NCBI GenBank assembly: GCA_019638115.1
Contig: JAHBUK010000003.1
Location: 124,001 to 188,000 of the forward strand
DNA from: Flavobacteriales bacterium
GTDB lineage: Bacteria > Bacteroidota > Bacteroidia > Flavobacteriales_F > PHOS-HE28
DNA length: 64,000 nt
Direction of reading: 5' to 3'
A program made the translations under genes and the position numbers. How positions within the stretch are numbered: position 1 is the first letter of the stretch; every line of letters starts with the position of its first letter. This document shows positions 41,116-50,133 of this stretch, piece after piece. The notes under the pieces are model-generated. The model was not told where the DNA came from and searched no databases. It saw nothing but the letters and a program-made list of their open reading frames with translations.

Positions 41116-42072
41116 ATGAACATCACGCTCCTCGCAACGCGATCACGGGTTTTTATGGTGGTCATCTTCGGAACCAACATGGCGCTGGCCCTCGGTAGTG
41201 CTTTCGGGCAGAACCTGGTGCCCAACCCGAGCTTCGAGGAGGTGCTGCAATGCCCCAACGGACCCAGCCAGTTGGCAGGCACCGCCTTCTGGTTCGACCC
41301 CACTGGAAACCTCACGGGTACACCGGACTTCTTCCATGCATGTGGTTCCGGTACCCACACGGCCCCGTCCAACTTCCTCGGGTTCCAAGAACCGGTGGAG
41401 GGGCTGGGTCATGCCGGTCTGTTCCTCTACGAGGGCTCGCAGGTATTGGCCAACTGGCGCGAGTACATTCAAGTGGAACTACTTGAGACCCTGGTGGAGA
41501 ACCGATGCTACCACGTGCGTGTGCACGTGAACCTGAGCGACAACAGCAGCCGCACCACGGATGCAGTGGGCCTGCGTTTCTATCCCGATGCCGTGCAATT
41601 GCCCAACCCGTTCATCCCCGGCGATGAACCGCACTTGGAGCTCGCTTCGGGCACCTTCCTGAACACCACCGATTGGACCGTTCTGGAAGGGGAGTACCTC
41701 GCCCAAGGTGGTGAGCGATTCCTGATGATCGGCAACTACCGCGACAATGCGAACACCACGGTGCAGCAACTATCCACCAACGGCAACTTCGCCTATGCGC
41801 TCATCGATGATGTTTCCGTGCTACCCTGTCTCACCACCGGCGTGGATCATGCGGGCCAGCAGCCACAACTGACCCTTGGGCCGCATGGACTTGTTCTGGC
41901 GGATCCGCCGCCGAACGCCTTGTTCCGCATGCTTGATGCCGCTGGCCGCCTCTTGGCAGATGGTAGCGTTGGTGATGGAACCATCGCCTTTCCACCGGAG
42001 CACTCGGGCATGATCATCCTCAGCGTATTGGCGCCGGGAACGGCATGGCACTACAGGGTAATGGTGCCGTGA
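41116..42072 (+). CDS. Secreted protein with N-terminal VPNPSFE domain
   Basis: A 318-residue protein from ATG 41116 (ATG 41089 adds nine residues). Signal region VFMVVIFGTNMALALGSAFGQ, then NLVPNPSFEE, the typical start of a galactose-binding-like domain found in Bacteroidota surface proteins, often before OmpA domains. Here no OmpA domain follows. The end (about 245-318) has short strands (FRMLDAAGRLLADGSV, MIILSVLAPGTAWHYRVMV) reminiscent of a T9SS type A tail. It lies between two kinase/regulator pairs, a position that may or may not be meaningful. Confidence 0.72.
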   Translation: MNITLLATRSRVFMVVIFGTNMALALGSAFGQNLVPNPSFEEVLQCPNGPSQLAGTAFWFDPTGNLTGTPDFFHACGSGTHTAPSNFLGFQEPVEGLGHAGLFLYEGSQVLANWREYIQVELLETLVENRCYHVRVHVNLSDNSSRTTDAVGLRFYPDAVQLPNPFIPGDEPHLELASGTFLNTTDWTVLEGEYLAQGGERFLMIGNYRDNANTTVQQLSTNGNFAYALIDDVSVLPCLTTGVDHAGQQPQLTLGPHGLVLADPPPNALFRMLDAAGRLLADGSVGDGTIAFPPEHSGMIILSVLAPGTAWHYRVMVP

Positions 42073-42133
42073 ATTGCACCTGACCTGCTCAGGAGTGTTT
42101 GCAGCGAACGGCCGTTAGGCCGATCTTTCACCC

Positions 42134-43957
42134 ATGCGTGTTGTTCTTGTGCTCGTTGTGTGCTTTGGTTCGTGCCTGCTGCACGCCCAGACCGACAGCC
42201 TGCTGCGCGTCCTCAACACCCTGCCCAACGACACCGCGCGTTTGCCGGTACTCACCGACCTGCTGCGCAACACCGTCTTCAGCAAGCCCGATGAAGGCCT
42301 TCGCTACGCGGCGCAGTACCAGGAGATCGCCCGGCGGGCCGGAAACCGCTTCGAGTTGGGCAAGGGCCACAACTACGCCGGCATGGCGCACGTGACCATG
42401 GGCGAGCGCGACAAGGCCATGCAACAATTCCTGCTTGCGTTGGAACATTTCCGCGATGGCCCCGATCCGTGGTATACCGCCATGGCACACAATAACATTG
42501 GCACCATCCTGGATCAGGAACGTCGCGACGACAAGGCGCTCGAGGCTTTCGGTGATGCACTGCGGCTCTTCCGGCAGGATGGCGACAGCGTATGGGTGGC
42601 CAACGTGAACAACAACATCGCGGGGGTCCTCACCCGGCAGTTGCGCTACGACAGTGCCCTGTACCACTATGGCCAGGCCGAACGCCTGCTCTTGGAAATG
42701 GGCCAGGAGGGCTACGCCGCCACTGTGCGCATGAACATGGGCAACATCCTGTTGAAGCAGGATCGGCCGCAGGACGCCATGGTTCTGCTGAAGGATGCGG
42801 TGGCCGCCTTCCCGGTGGATGAGGACGAGTACATGCGCGCCTCCATGCACAACCTGCTCGGACTGTCCTACAGCCGGACCGGTGGCAACGACAGTGCCCT
42901 GTTCCACCTGAACAAGGCCATGGCCATCGCTGATGCTGCCGGTGTAAGGCTGGAGCGGATGGTCGCGTTGGAGCACCTTGCCGAGCACCACGCACGCATC
43001 GGTGATCACCGCACTGCATATGAACTGCACCGGCGCATGTCCGCCCTGCGTGACAGCCTGCTGAACGACCAACGCAGCGCGCAGATCGCCGAGATGCAGG
43101 AGAAGTACGAAAGCGGTCTGAAGGACGCCCAGCTCGCCGAGAACGAGGCGCAGCTGCAGCAACGTGCAGTAGTGATCCGCGCCGTGGCGGGTGGTGCGTT
43201 GCTGCTGCTGCTGGCCGCCCTCTTCGCTTTCCGCGCCTACCGCGTGAAGAAGCGCACCAGCGAACAGCTCGCCGCCAAGAACGCCATCATCGATGCACAG
43301 CTGAAGGAGAAGGAACTGCTGGTGCGCGAGATCCACCACCGCGTGAAGAACAACCTGCAGGTGGTGAGCAGCCTGCTCGACCTGCAGAGCCGCCGCATCA
43401 CCGACCAGCAGGCGCAGGAAGCCATGGCCAGCAGCCGCCACCGCGTACACAGCATGGCCCTAATCCACCAGGACCTCTACCGCGAGGACGACCTCATGGG
43501 TATCGCCATGCCCGCCTACGTGGACAAGCTGGTGGGCAGCCTCAGCTCAGGCCTGCGGGTGGATGAGGACCGCATCCGCGTGGTCGCCGAGGTGGAGCCC
43601 ATTTCCCTGGATGTGGACACCGCCATCCCCATCGGCCTCATCCTCAACGAGCTCATCACAAACGCCTTCAAGTACGCCTTCCCGGATGGGCGCAGCGGCG
43701 AGGTGCGCATCATACTGAAGCGTATAGGGGAGAAGCTGCTGCTGGAAGTGCGCGACAACGGCGTGGGTTACGACCCCGATGCCAAGCGAGGGGCGGAAAG
43801 CACGAACTTCGGCATGGAGATGATCCGGGCCTTCGCGCGCAAGCTGAGGGCCGAATGGAGCATCGCCAACGATGGCGGCACCGTGGCCCGCCTGCTGATC
43901 GAACGATACAAATTGAGCACCGATGGAAGCCGTGAAGTTGCTGGTGGTGGAGGATGA
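42134..43957 (+). CDS. Histidine kinase with TPR region and DHHisKA_2 domain, second copy
   Basis: A 607-residue kinase with signal peptide VVLVLVVCFGSCLLHAQ. TPR repeats span about 30-310 (GKGHNYAGMAHVTMGERDKA, AHNNIGTILDQERRDDKALE), then a coiled coil. The membrane helix is RAVAGGALLLLLAALFAFRA (about 348-367). The HisKA_2 motif LVREIHHRVKNNLQVVSSLL has its His at about 400, and the ATP-binding domain shows LILNELITNAFKYAFP and DNGVGYDP. Its 3' end overlaps the regulator gene by 35 bases in another frame, indicating tight coupling. It is a paralogue of the kinase at 38625, with which it shares domain order. Confidence 0.9.
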   Translation: MRVVLVLVVCFGSCLLHAQTDSLLRVLNTLPNDTARLPVLTDLLRNTVFSKPDEGLRYAAQYQEIARRAGNRFELGKGHNYAGMAHVTMGERDKAMQQFLLALEHFRDGPDPWYTAMAHNNIGTILDQERRDDKALEAFGDALRLFRQDGDSVWVANVNNNIAGVLTRQLRYDSALYHYGQAERLLLEMGQEGYAATVRMNMGNILLKQDRPQDAMVLLKDAVAAFPVDEDEYMRASMHNLLGLSYSRTGGNDSALFHLNKAMAIADAAGVRLERMVALEHLAEHHARIGDHRTAYELHRRMSALRDSLLNDQRSAQIAEMQEKYESGLKDAQLAENEAQLQQRAVVIRAVAGGALLLLLAALFAFRAYRVKKRTSEQLAAKNAIIDAQLKEKELLVREIHHRVKNNLQVVSSLLDLQSRRITDQQAQEAMASSRHRVHSMALIHQDLYREDDLMGIAMPAYVDKLVGSLSSGLRVDEDRIRVVAEVEPISLDVDTAIPIGLILNELITNAFKYAFPDGRSGEVRIILKRIGEKLLLEVRDNGVGYDPDAKRGAESTNFGMEMIRAFARKLRAEWSIANDGGTVARLLIERYKLSTDGSREVAGGGG

Positions 43958-44660
43958 ACCGCTGATCGCAGCGCAGTTGGAAGCCATCCTGCAGGACCTT
44001 GGTTACAGCGTGTGCGACGTGGTGGACAACGGCCTCGATTGCATGACGGCCATCGCCAAACACCACCCGGACCTGGTGCTGCTGGACATCAACCTGGGCG
44101 ATGCGCAGGACGGCGTGGAGATCGCCGCACGCATCCGCGATGCCCACGGCACACCCTTCGTCTTCGTTACCTCGCACTCTGACAAGGGCACGCTGGAGCG
44201 CGTGAAGGCCACCGATCCGGCAGGCTTCATCGTGAAGCCCTTCGACGAGCGCACCGTGAGCGTGCAGGTGGAGCTGGCGCTGGCGCGCAAGGCCACCGGC
44301 GGGAACGCCTACAGCGAAGCACCGGAAAGCACCGAACAACTGGTGCTGGGCGACAGCATCTTCGTGAAGGACAAGGGCCGCCTGGTGAAAGTGAAGCTGG
44401 CCGACATCATCCATGCCGAGGCGGACGACAACTACACCGTGATCCACACCGCCACGCAGAAGTTCCTCATCAGCGCCACGCTGAAGGCGGTGGAGGAAAA
44501 GCTCACGCATCCGGACTTCCTGCGCGTACACCGCTCGCACCTGATCAACGTGCCGCACGTAACGGCGCTGGAGGAGGGCTACGTCCACTTGGGCAAGGTG
44601 AAGGTGCCCGTGGGCAAGTCGCACAAAGAGGAGCTGATGGCGCGGGTGCGCACGCTGTAG
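43923..44660 (+). CDS. LytTR response regulator, second copy
   Basis: A 245-residue regulator. Receiver: LLVVEDEP, Asp55 in LVLLDINLGD, and Lys in FIVKPFDERT. LytTR domain from about residue 147 with IIHAEADDNYTVIHT and FLRVHRSHLINVPH. It begins inside the end of the upstream kinase gene, so the two should be translated together. A short CGGGG/CCCCG hairpin at 44673-44686 follows the stop but lacks a T run. Confidence 0.92.
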   Translation: MEAVKLLVVEDEPLIAAQLEAILQDLGYSVCDVVDNGLDCMTAIAKHHPDLVLLDINLGDAQDGVEIAARIRDAHGTPFVFVTSHSDKGTLERVKATDPAGFIVKPFDERTVSVQVELALARKATGGNAYSEAPESTEQLVLGDSIFVKDKGRLVKVKLADIIHAEADDNYTVIHTATQKFLISATLKAVEEKLTHPDFLRVHRSHLINVPHVTALEEGYVHLGKVKVPVGKSHKEELMARVRTL

Positions 44661-44787
44661 CTCCACCAACCTCGGGGATCTCCCCGCTCGATCTTCCGGT
44701 GCGTTCACCCGATCCTTAAGGCAAGGGGCTGCGCAAGGGCTGAACATTGCATCGTCAACAATGGCCCACACGCAAAACCCGAACGCC

Positions 44788-45294
44788 ATGGAACTCCGCG
44801 CCACGCTCCTCACCGCCGCCCTTCTCCAACTTGCTGCTGCCACGGCCCAGCTCAGTGGCACCTACACGGTGGGTGGTGCCGATGGCCACTTCGCAACACC
44901 GGCGGAGGCCATTGCCGCACTGCACGCCGAAGGTGCCCAAGGCGATGTCACCTTCAGCATCCGTCCCGGCCAGTACCTGGGCCAATACACACTGGGTCCG
45001 GTGGCCGGCAGCCCAGGCCGCATCACCTTCCAAGGCAGCACCGGCGAAGCGGCCGATGTGACCCTCGCCCACCACGCCACCAGCACGGAGAGTGATCATG
45101 TGCTCCGCATCGAGGGCGCACGCAACGTGTCCATCGAGGGCCTTACGCTGAAGGCGCTGTGCCCCGAGCAGAAGCGCTTCGTGGTGCTGCAGAGCGCTGC
45201 CGATGGCTTCAGCATGCACGCCTGCGTGTTCGAGCCGGCACGCGAGCCACAGGTGCTGGCCGGCCGTGGCCCCGGCGCACGCAACCGCCGCTGA
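44788..45294 (+). CDS. Short exported beta-helix-like protein, possibly truncated
   Basis: A 168-residue protein from ATG 44788 (ATG 44761 adds nine residues). Signal peptide MELRATLLTAALLQLAAATAQ. The mature start LSGTYTVGGADGHFATPAEA is the usual N-terminus of long Bacteroidota parallel beta-helix proteins with a T9SS tail, which normally run many hundreds of residues. Here it stops after about three helix turns (VLRIEGARNVSIEGLTLKAL) with a basic end GPGARNRR. A strong terminator follows 18 bases later, so the gene is short in its present form. It may be a decayed or deliberately short version; no frame continuing the helix was seen downstream. Confidence 0.6.
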   Translation: MELRATLLTAALLQLAAATAQLSGTYTVGGADGHFATPAEAIAALHAEGAQGDVTFSIRPGQYLGQYTLGPVAGSPGRITFQGSTGEAADVTLAHHATSTESDHVLRIEGARNVSIEGLTLKALCPEQKRFVVLQSAADGFSMHACVFEPAREPQVLAGRGPGARNRR

Positions 45295-45312
45295 TCGACA
45301 GGATCCCCCCAC

Positions 45313-45346
45313 GCGCCCCGCTTCGGCAACCTGCCGGGCGGGGCGC
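45313..45346 (+). terminator. Intrinsic-terminator-like hairpin after the short beta-helix gene
   Basis: GCGCCCCGC pairs with GCGGGGCGC, with GGC...GCC inside the loop, followed by TCACTTTCC. Confidence 0.55.
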
Positions 45347-45452
45347 TCACTTTCCACAGGGATCCATTCACTCGATCCCAGCACCTGTTCACCCAAAATA
45401 GAGGCACCCGGAAACGCAACGGCAGCACCTTGCCCACCGAAACCCCTTTGCC

Positions 45453-46793
45453 ATGAAAAGCGCTGCACACAAGTCCCTGCCTGCACTGGCCCTGTTGCTG
45501 TTCGCACCGCTGGCCGCCATCGCGCAGCCCAGCGACCAGCAGATCATCAAGGACCTCACCAAGCCCGGTGTGACCAAGGTGGAACTGATGCCCGGCCCCA
45601 CCCGCAAGGAGTGGTACAGCATGCACGCCCAATACCTCTGGCAGCGCGGCGCCTATGTGTGGCAGAACGCCAACGTGCCCGAATATCCCGATGCGAAGGT
45701 GAAATACACCGGACTGGCCCGCTACCACTACGGCGCCAGCACCAGCTTCCGCGAGTTCAAGGTGGCAGACAGCGAGTACTTCGGTCTGCCCGCGCCGAGC
45801 AAGGACGAGATGCTGGGCATGATCCGCGAGCGCTACCTGAAGTTCCTCGGCTGGCGCGCCAATGCCATGGTGGGCGACCTGCACTACATGCGCATCCCCA
45901 AGGACGAAGGCGTCACCTGGCACACGCCCAACTCCTTCACCATTCCCGTGGAGATCGCCTACGACCACAAGACCAGCTACACCGAAGTGACCACCACCGA
46001 TGAGATCGTGGACGTGCGTTTCTACCGCGATGGCGTGAACGAGCCCTGGAAGGAGAACATCGTGAGCAGTGAACGCGAGCGCAAGGACGGCGCCGTGCGC
46101 ACCTACCGCGCCGATGAACTGGCCGCCATGCCCAGCATGAAGCAGGAGCTGGAGGAGAAGCAGGCCCGTGCCGCCATGGCCGCATTGCCCGCGGTGAACA
46201 TCCCGGCGTTCAAGACTGAGCAGGAGGTGTTCATGCACACGCACAAGGTGCTGCGCGAGGGCAGCCGAGCCCAAGCCGAGGCCTACCTGATGCAGATGCT
46301 GGCCCCCTCATACTTCATGGAAGGCAGCAGCACACAGCTCAACGTGAACGGCGCGCGCCTGGTGAACAACGCGCTGGATGCCGCCTTCGACAGCCGCAGC
46401 CCCTACGCCGAGCAGTACTGCCCGGACCCCGCCGTGAAGCGCCAGCAGCCCGGCCAACTGGAATGGTGGAACGGCACGCAGGACAAGCACACCCGCATGA
46501 CCGTTGTGAAGGCCGGCGGGGAGTGGAAGAACGGCCAGCGCGTGGGCGAGACCTGGAAGATCACTGCGCTGGAGGTGTGGATGTGGAACGACAAGGACAA
46601 CATCGCGCGCATCAAGAGCTACGAGCCCGGTGCGCTGTGCAAGGGCAGCGGTGCGCGTGGCTCCGTGCAGCCAACGGGTGGAAGCAGCGGATCGGCAGCA
46701 CCTGCGCAAAGCACCAATACACAGGGCGGCGGAAAGGGCGGCGAATTGCTCAACAAGGGCAAGGGCTTGCTGGACCGCGTGGCCAAGCCATGA
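45453..46793 (+). CDS. Hypothetical exported protein
   Basis: A 446-residue protein with signal peptide LPALALLLFAPLAAIAQ. The body shows no family I recognise; it is rich in charged and aromatic residues (WYSMHAQYLWQRGAYVWQ, WRANAMVGDLHYMRIPKDEG, LEWWNGTQDKHTRMTVVKAG). The last 50 residues are Gly/Ser-rich (SGSAAPAQSTNTQGGGKGG) and end LLNKGKGLLDRVAKP. There is no sorting domain, so it is probably periplasmic. It is monocistronic, with a terminator 68 bases after the stop. Confidence 0.7.
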   Translation: MKSAAHKSLPALALLLFAPLAAIAQPSDQQIIKDLTKPGVTKVELMPGPTRKEWYSMHAQYLWQRGAYVWQNANVPEYPDAKVKYTGLARYHYGASTSFREFKVADSEYFGLPAPSKDEMLGMIRERYLKFLGWRANAMVGDLHYMRIPKDEGVTWHTPNSFTIPVEIAYDHKTSYTEVTTTDEIVDVRFYRDGVNEPWKENIVSSERERKDGAVRTYRADELAAMPSMKQELEEKQARAAMAALPAVNIPAFKTEQEVFMHTHKVLREGSRAQAEAYLMQMLAPSYFMEGSSTQLNVNGARLVNNALDAAFDSRSPYAEQYCPDPAVKRQQPGQLEWWNGTQDKHTRMTVVKAGGEWKNGQRVGETWKITALEVWMWNDKDNIARIKSYEPGALCKGSGARGSVQPTGGSSGSAAPAQSTNTQGGGKGGELLNKGKGLLDRVAKP

Positions 46794-46860
46794 ACACATA
46801 GGCCGGGGCATGGTCTGCAAAGGGGTTTGTGTACTGATCGCAACGGCCGGAAGCGAAGGT

Positions 46861-46895
46861 CCCGGACACGTTCTGAACGTGATCCGGGGCTTTTT
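46861..46895 (+). terminator. Intrinsic terminator
   Basis: CCCGGACACGTT pairs with AACGTGATCCGGGG across a CTG loop, followed by CTTTTT. Placed well to end transcription of the gene at 45453. Confidence 0.75.
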
Positions 46896-46997
46896 GCTTT
46901 GCACAACAAATGATCGAGCATGCACCCGATAGGTTCGTTGTGCCTTGACCAATCTGCTCAGATGTTCCAAGGATCGGACCCCTCGAAATGAGGTGGC

Positions 46998-47005
46998 TAC
47001 ATTTG
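46998..47005 (+). promoter_or_regulatory. TACATTTG -7 promoter box
   Basis: Exact match to TAnnTTTG, four bases before the ATG at 47010. Confidence 0.6.
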
Positions 47006-47009
47006 GATC

Positions 47010-48701
47010 ATGTTGAGATCATCCGTCCTTGCCGTTGGAATTCTGTTCTTTTCCAGTGCCTCCGCTCAGATATTCAGTTGGGCCAAACCGATCAACGCCA
47101 TTGCCGCACGCGGCATGGCCGTCACCACCGACGCCGGTGGAAATGTGTATGTCTGCGGCAATGTGGCTGGGGTCTCCGACTTCGATCCCGGCACCGGGCA
47201 AGCCATCAGCGAGGTGAACTTCGGTACGGCGAACGTCTTCCTGATGAAGTACGATGCTCAGGGGAATTACCTGTGGCACGTGGCCCTGAGCAACACGGGC
47301 CAAGCCATTGCCAAGTGCCTTGCCATTGATGGCAATGGTGATGTGGTCATGGCAGGGCGTTTCGAGACCAGCATCACCTTCGCTCCCGGCGCCAATGGCA
47401 CCATCACCTCCAATGGCGGCAATGATTGTTTCATCGCCAAGTACACCTCCGGCGGACAGCTCTTGTGGGTTCGCAGTTTCGGCTCCACCGCCGGTGATGA
47501 GCTCCACGGTTTGACGTTGGACGCTTCCAATAACATCATCGTTTCCGGCTCTTTCAGGCTCACGGTGGATTTCGATCCGGGACCCGGGACGACCACCCTG
47601 ATGAGCATGGGCGGCACGGATGGTTTCGTAGCCAAGTATGGCCCCACTGGCGATCTTCAGTGGGTGCGTGGCATGCAAGGCACCGGTAATGCACAGTTCT
47701 GGAGCGTAGCTGCGGACACGAATGGTGATATCCATGCCTTGGGGCATTTCGCCGGAACGGTGAACGTTGCAAGCCTGAGCCAGATAACCAGCAGCGGGCT
47801 CAACGATGCGGTGCTTTGCCGATTCACCTCAACAGGAACGGCCATGTGGAGGCAGCCTTTCGGTGGTGTGGGAAATGTGACCACCGAGCGCATCCTGAAC
47901 GATGGTGCCGGGCACCTGTACATCATGGGCACGTTCTCCGGCATGGCGAACATCGATCCCGGATCGAACAACATCGGGGTCACCAGCGTGGGCAACAACA
48001 ACATGTTCTTCGCCAAGCTGCTCACCAATGGCAATGCGCTGTGGGGCTACGGCATACCCGCGGTAAACCACTTCGAGGGTGTGGGTGACCTTGCGGTGGA
48101 CGATGAGGGCAACGTGTACGTATGTGGTGCGCACAACGTGGAACTTGACCTGGACCCCGGTCCCGGCCAGGCCATCCACCCGGCACCCGCAGGCCCGGGC
48201 CACGACCTGTTCATTGCGCAGTACGACGCGGCCGGCCTGTTCCAGTGGTCGCGCGCCATCACCACGGAAGGTGGCTTCGATACGGCCAATGACATCGCGG
48301 TTGATGCGGATGGCAACGTGATCGTGACCGGCAGTTATGGGCTGAGCGCGGAGTTCGATGCCGTGGATCCTGCTGGTAGCCTGATGCATACCAGCTCACA
48401 AAGCGGGTACACGGCGAAGTACGCCCCGGACCTGGGCACGGCGGTGGCTCCTGGTCGGACGAACGCAACCGACCTGCTGCTCTTCCCCAACCCCGCCGAT
48501 GGCGAACTGTTCGTGCGCATGGCCACGGGGGAGATGCCGCAGGCCTTGGAGCTGGCCGATGCCACGGGCCGCATCCTGATGCAACGCACCGGGGCAATGA
48601 CCGGGCCCATCAATGTGGGGAGCCTGCCCCCGGGGCACTACCACCTGCGCCTGCTGATAGACGGTACTTGGCAGGTGCGCGCCTTCACGGTGCTACGCTG
48701 A
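47010..48701 (+). CDS. T9SS cargo propeller protein with DPGPG repeats
   Basis: A 563-residue secreted protein; signal peptide SSVLAVGILFFSSASAQ. About seven propeller-type repeats with DPG-turns (DFDPGTGQAI, DFDPGPGTTT, DLDPGPGQAI) and strands such as GNVYVCGNVAG, NIIVSGSFRLTVDF and GNVIVTGSYGLSAEF, similar to the protein at 36438. Unlike that protein it ends in a normal type A sorting domain (LLLFPNPADGELFVRM, LELADATGRILMQ, LPPGHYHLRLLIDG). Start and promoter agree (TACATTTG box). Function probably surface-exposed binding or structure; no enzyme motif. Confidence 0.85.
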   Translation: MLRSSVLAVGILFFSSASAQIFSWAKPINAIAARGMAVTTDAGGNVYVCGNVAGVSDFDPGTGQAISEVNFGTANVFLMKYDAQGNYLWHVALSNTGQAIAKCLAIDGNGDVVMAGRFETSITFAPGANGTITSNGGNDCFIAKYTSGGQLLWVRSFGSTAGDELHGLTLDASNNIIVSGSFRLTVDFDPGPGTTTLMSMGGTDGFVAKYGPTGDLQWVRGMQGTGNAQFWSVAADTNGDIHALGHFAGTVNVASLSQITSSGLNDAVLCRFTSTGTAMWRQPFGGVGNVTTERILNDGAGHLYIMGTFSGMANIDPGSNNIGVTSVGNNNMFFAKLLTNGNALWGYGIPAVNHFEGVGDLAVDDEGNVYVCGAHNVELDLDPGPGQAIHPAPAGPGHDLFIAQYDAAGLFQWSRAITTEGGFDTANDIAVDADGNVIVTGSYGLSAEFDAVDPAGSLMHTSSQSGYTAKYAPDLGTAVAPGRTNATDLLLFPNPADGELFVRMATGEMPQALELADATGRILMQRTGAMTGPINVGSLPPGHYHLRLLIDGTWQVRAFTVLR

Positions 48702-48723
48702 GGGGAACCGGTCCAACGCGCTT

Positions 48724-48767
48724 AGAGCCCGTTGGACGAGTTTGAAGAGATCCCAAACGGGCTCTTA
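48724..48767. terminator. Bidirectional hairpin between convergent genes
   Basis: AGAGCCCGTT and AACGGGCTCT pair across a 22-base loop that itself contains TTTG/CAAA. It sits between the convergent genes at 47010 and 48765 and overlaps the stop codon of the latter. Confidence 0.6.
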
Positions 48768-49649
48768 GACGAAGCGGCGCAACACCGCTTCCACTTGTGC
48801 CACGTACCCGCCGCCAAAGAGGTTGACATGCACCAGCAAGGGGTACAGGTTGCAGAGGTCCACGCGCTCCTCCCAGCCCTGCTCCAGCGGCCATTCCGAG
48901 TGGTAGGCTGAATACAGGTCCGCATCGAAGCCGCCGAACAGCCTGGTCATGGCCAGGTCCATTTCGCGGTGGCCATAGTACACGGCGGGATCGATGAGCA
49001 CCGGCCGCCCATTGCTGTCGCAGAGGAAGTTGCCGCTCCACAGATCACCGTGCAGCAAGGCGGGTGGCTCGGCAGGGAACAACTTGTCCAGTTGGTGGAA
49101 GAGCCGCTCGAAACGGAAGGCCATACCGGCCTCCACACGCTTGCGATCTCGAGCCAGCTTTAGCTGTGGCTCCAGGCGCTGGTGGATGAAGAACGAAGGC
49201 CAGTCGCTTGCTGGCGTGTTGCCCTGCACCAGGCTGCCGATGTAGTTGTCGCGCTCCAAACCGAAGCGCTCCTGGGTGTGCCTGTGCAGCTGCGCCAGCC
49301 CTTTTCCGAAGTCGGCCCAGAAGCTCGGCCCCTTGATGCCGGCCTCCACCCATTCCAGCAGCAGGAAGCTGTCGTCATGGTCTTCACCGTGGGCGATCAC
49401 CTCTGGCACATGCAGTGATCCGGCGTCGCGGAGGCGCTGCAGCCCATCGGCCTCCGCCTCGAACATGCTCGGGAAGCGGTCGGCGCCGTTGGTCTTCAGG
49501 AAGAAGCGCCCGGCATCGGTCTCCAGCCGCCATGCATCGTTGATGGAGCCACCGCCCACGGGGAAGGACTCCTCGATGTCCACTGGCTGGCCCGTGTGGG
49601 CGCTCAAACGCTCGGTGATCTGTTCGATAAGGGAGCCAGGTAGGGGCAT
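48765..49649 (-). CDS. Fructosamine/ketosamine-3-kinase family protein
   Basis: A 294-residue cytoplasmic kinase of the fructosamine kinase family, which phosphorylates sugar-amine adducts on proteins or amines so that they break down. Visible marks are IEESFPVGGGSINDAW (glycine loop), RFFLKTNGA (the ATP-binding Lys), FLLLEWVEAG (hinge), ALLHGDLWSGNFL (catalytic loop with the Asp) and VLIDPAVYYGHREMDLAM (the metal-binding DPA segment). Length matches the family. The start at ATG 49649 gives the family N-terminus; the frame is open further upstream only across the tRNA-like repeats. A CACCTTTG box lies four bases before the start. Confidence 0.88.
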   Translation of the reverse strand: MPLPGSLIEQITERLSAHTGQPVDIEESFPVGGGSINDAWRLETDAGRFFLKTNGADRFPSMFEAEADGLQRLRDAGSLHVPEVIAHGEDHDDSFLLLEWVEAGIKGPSFWADFGKGLAQLHRHTQERFGLERDNYIGSLVQGNTPASDWPSFFIHQRLEPQLKLARDRKRVEAGMAFRFERLFHQLDKLFPAEPPALLHGDLWSGNFLCDSNGRPVLIDPAVYYGHREMDLAMTRLFGGFDADLYSAYHSEWPLEQGWEERVDLCNLYPLLVHVNLFGGGYVAQVEAVLRRFV

Positions 49650-49653
49650 GGGG

Positions 49654-49661
49654 CAAAGGTG
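49654..49661 (-). promoter_or_regulatory. CACCTTTG -7-like box of the fructosamine kinase gene
   Basis: One base from TACCTTTG, four bases before the ATG at 49649. Confidence 0.35.
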
Positions 49662-49670
49662 CAGCCGAAC

Positions 49671-49704
49671 ACGAAAAAGGCAGCTCTTGCGAACCGCCTT
49701 TCGT
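49671..49704 (-). terminator. Terminator hairpin of tRNA-derived unit A
   Basis: On the reverse strand AAAGGCGGTT-type and AGCTGCCTTTTT arms form a hairpin with a T run. One of three near-identical copies, each following a tRNA 3' half. Confidence 0.7.
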
Positions 49705-49769
49705 GGAGAAAGGGGAGAGGACCGGTGACCTTCCCGCCGAGGCGGGACGCTCTGTCCATCTTGTATGGA
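49705..49769 (-). repeat. tRNA-Ala-derived unit A (most degenerate)
   Basis: Keeps the GGTCACCGG start of the T arm and the TTTCTCCA acceptor-like end, but the T loop is lost. A GTCCCGCC/GGCGGGA hairpin with a two-to-four-base loop stands where the anticodon arm should be. Repeats with unit B at a 100-base period. Confidence 0.6.
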
Positions 49770-49869
<100 letters not shown>

Positions 49870-49873
49870 TGGA

Positions 49874-49981
<108 letters not shown>

Positions 49982-49985
49982 ATTA

Positions 49986-50051
49986 TGTCAAGCTCGAACT
50001 GGTGACCTTCCCGCCGTGGTGGGACACTCTGGCCAGCTGAGCTAATTCCTC
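49986..50051 (-). repeat. tRNA-Ala-derived unit D, upstream degenerate copy
   Basis: The reverse strand shows GAGGAATTAGCTCAGCTGG (acceptor and D arm as in tRNA-Ala), then TCCCACCACGGCGGGA instead of an anticodon arm, GGTCACCAGTTCGAGC as a damaged T arm, and no acceptor 3' strand. ATGTCAA follows it and also stands before it, suggesting duplication of a larger unit. Non-functional as a tRNA. Confidence 0.65.
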
Positions 50052-50133
50052 ACAATGTCAAATCCACCTTGCGGCGGGGCTGCAAATGTAATCACTGGTC
50101 ACGATCCACAACACACTGCCACACGAACATCCC

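Noticed and set aside
42108..42119. AGCGAACGGCCG as another CCGTTCGCTCGG site before the gene at 42134
   Set aside because: It is in the opposite orientation, lies much closer to the start and matches only part of the motif.
44673..44686. CGGGG/CCCCG hairpin as terminator after the second LytTR regulator
   Set aside because: Only five base pairs and no following T run; too weak to call.
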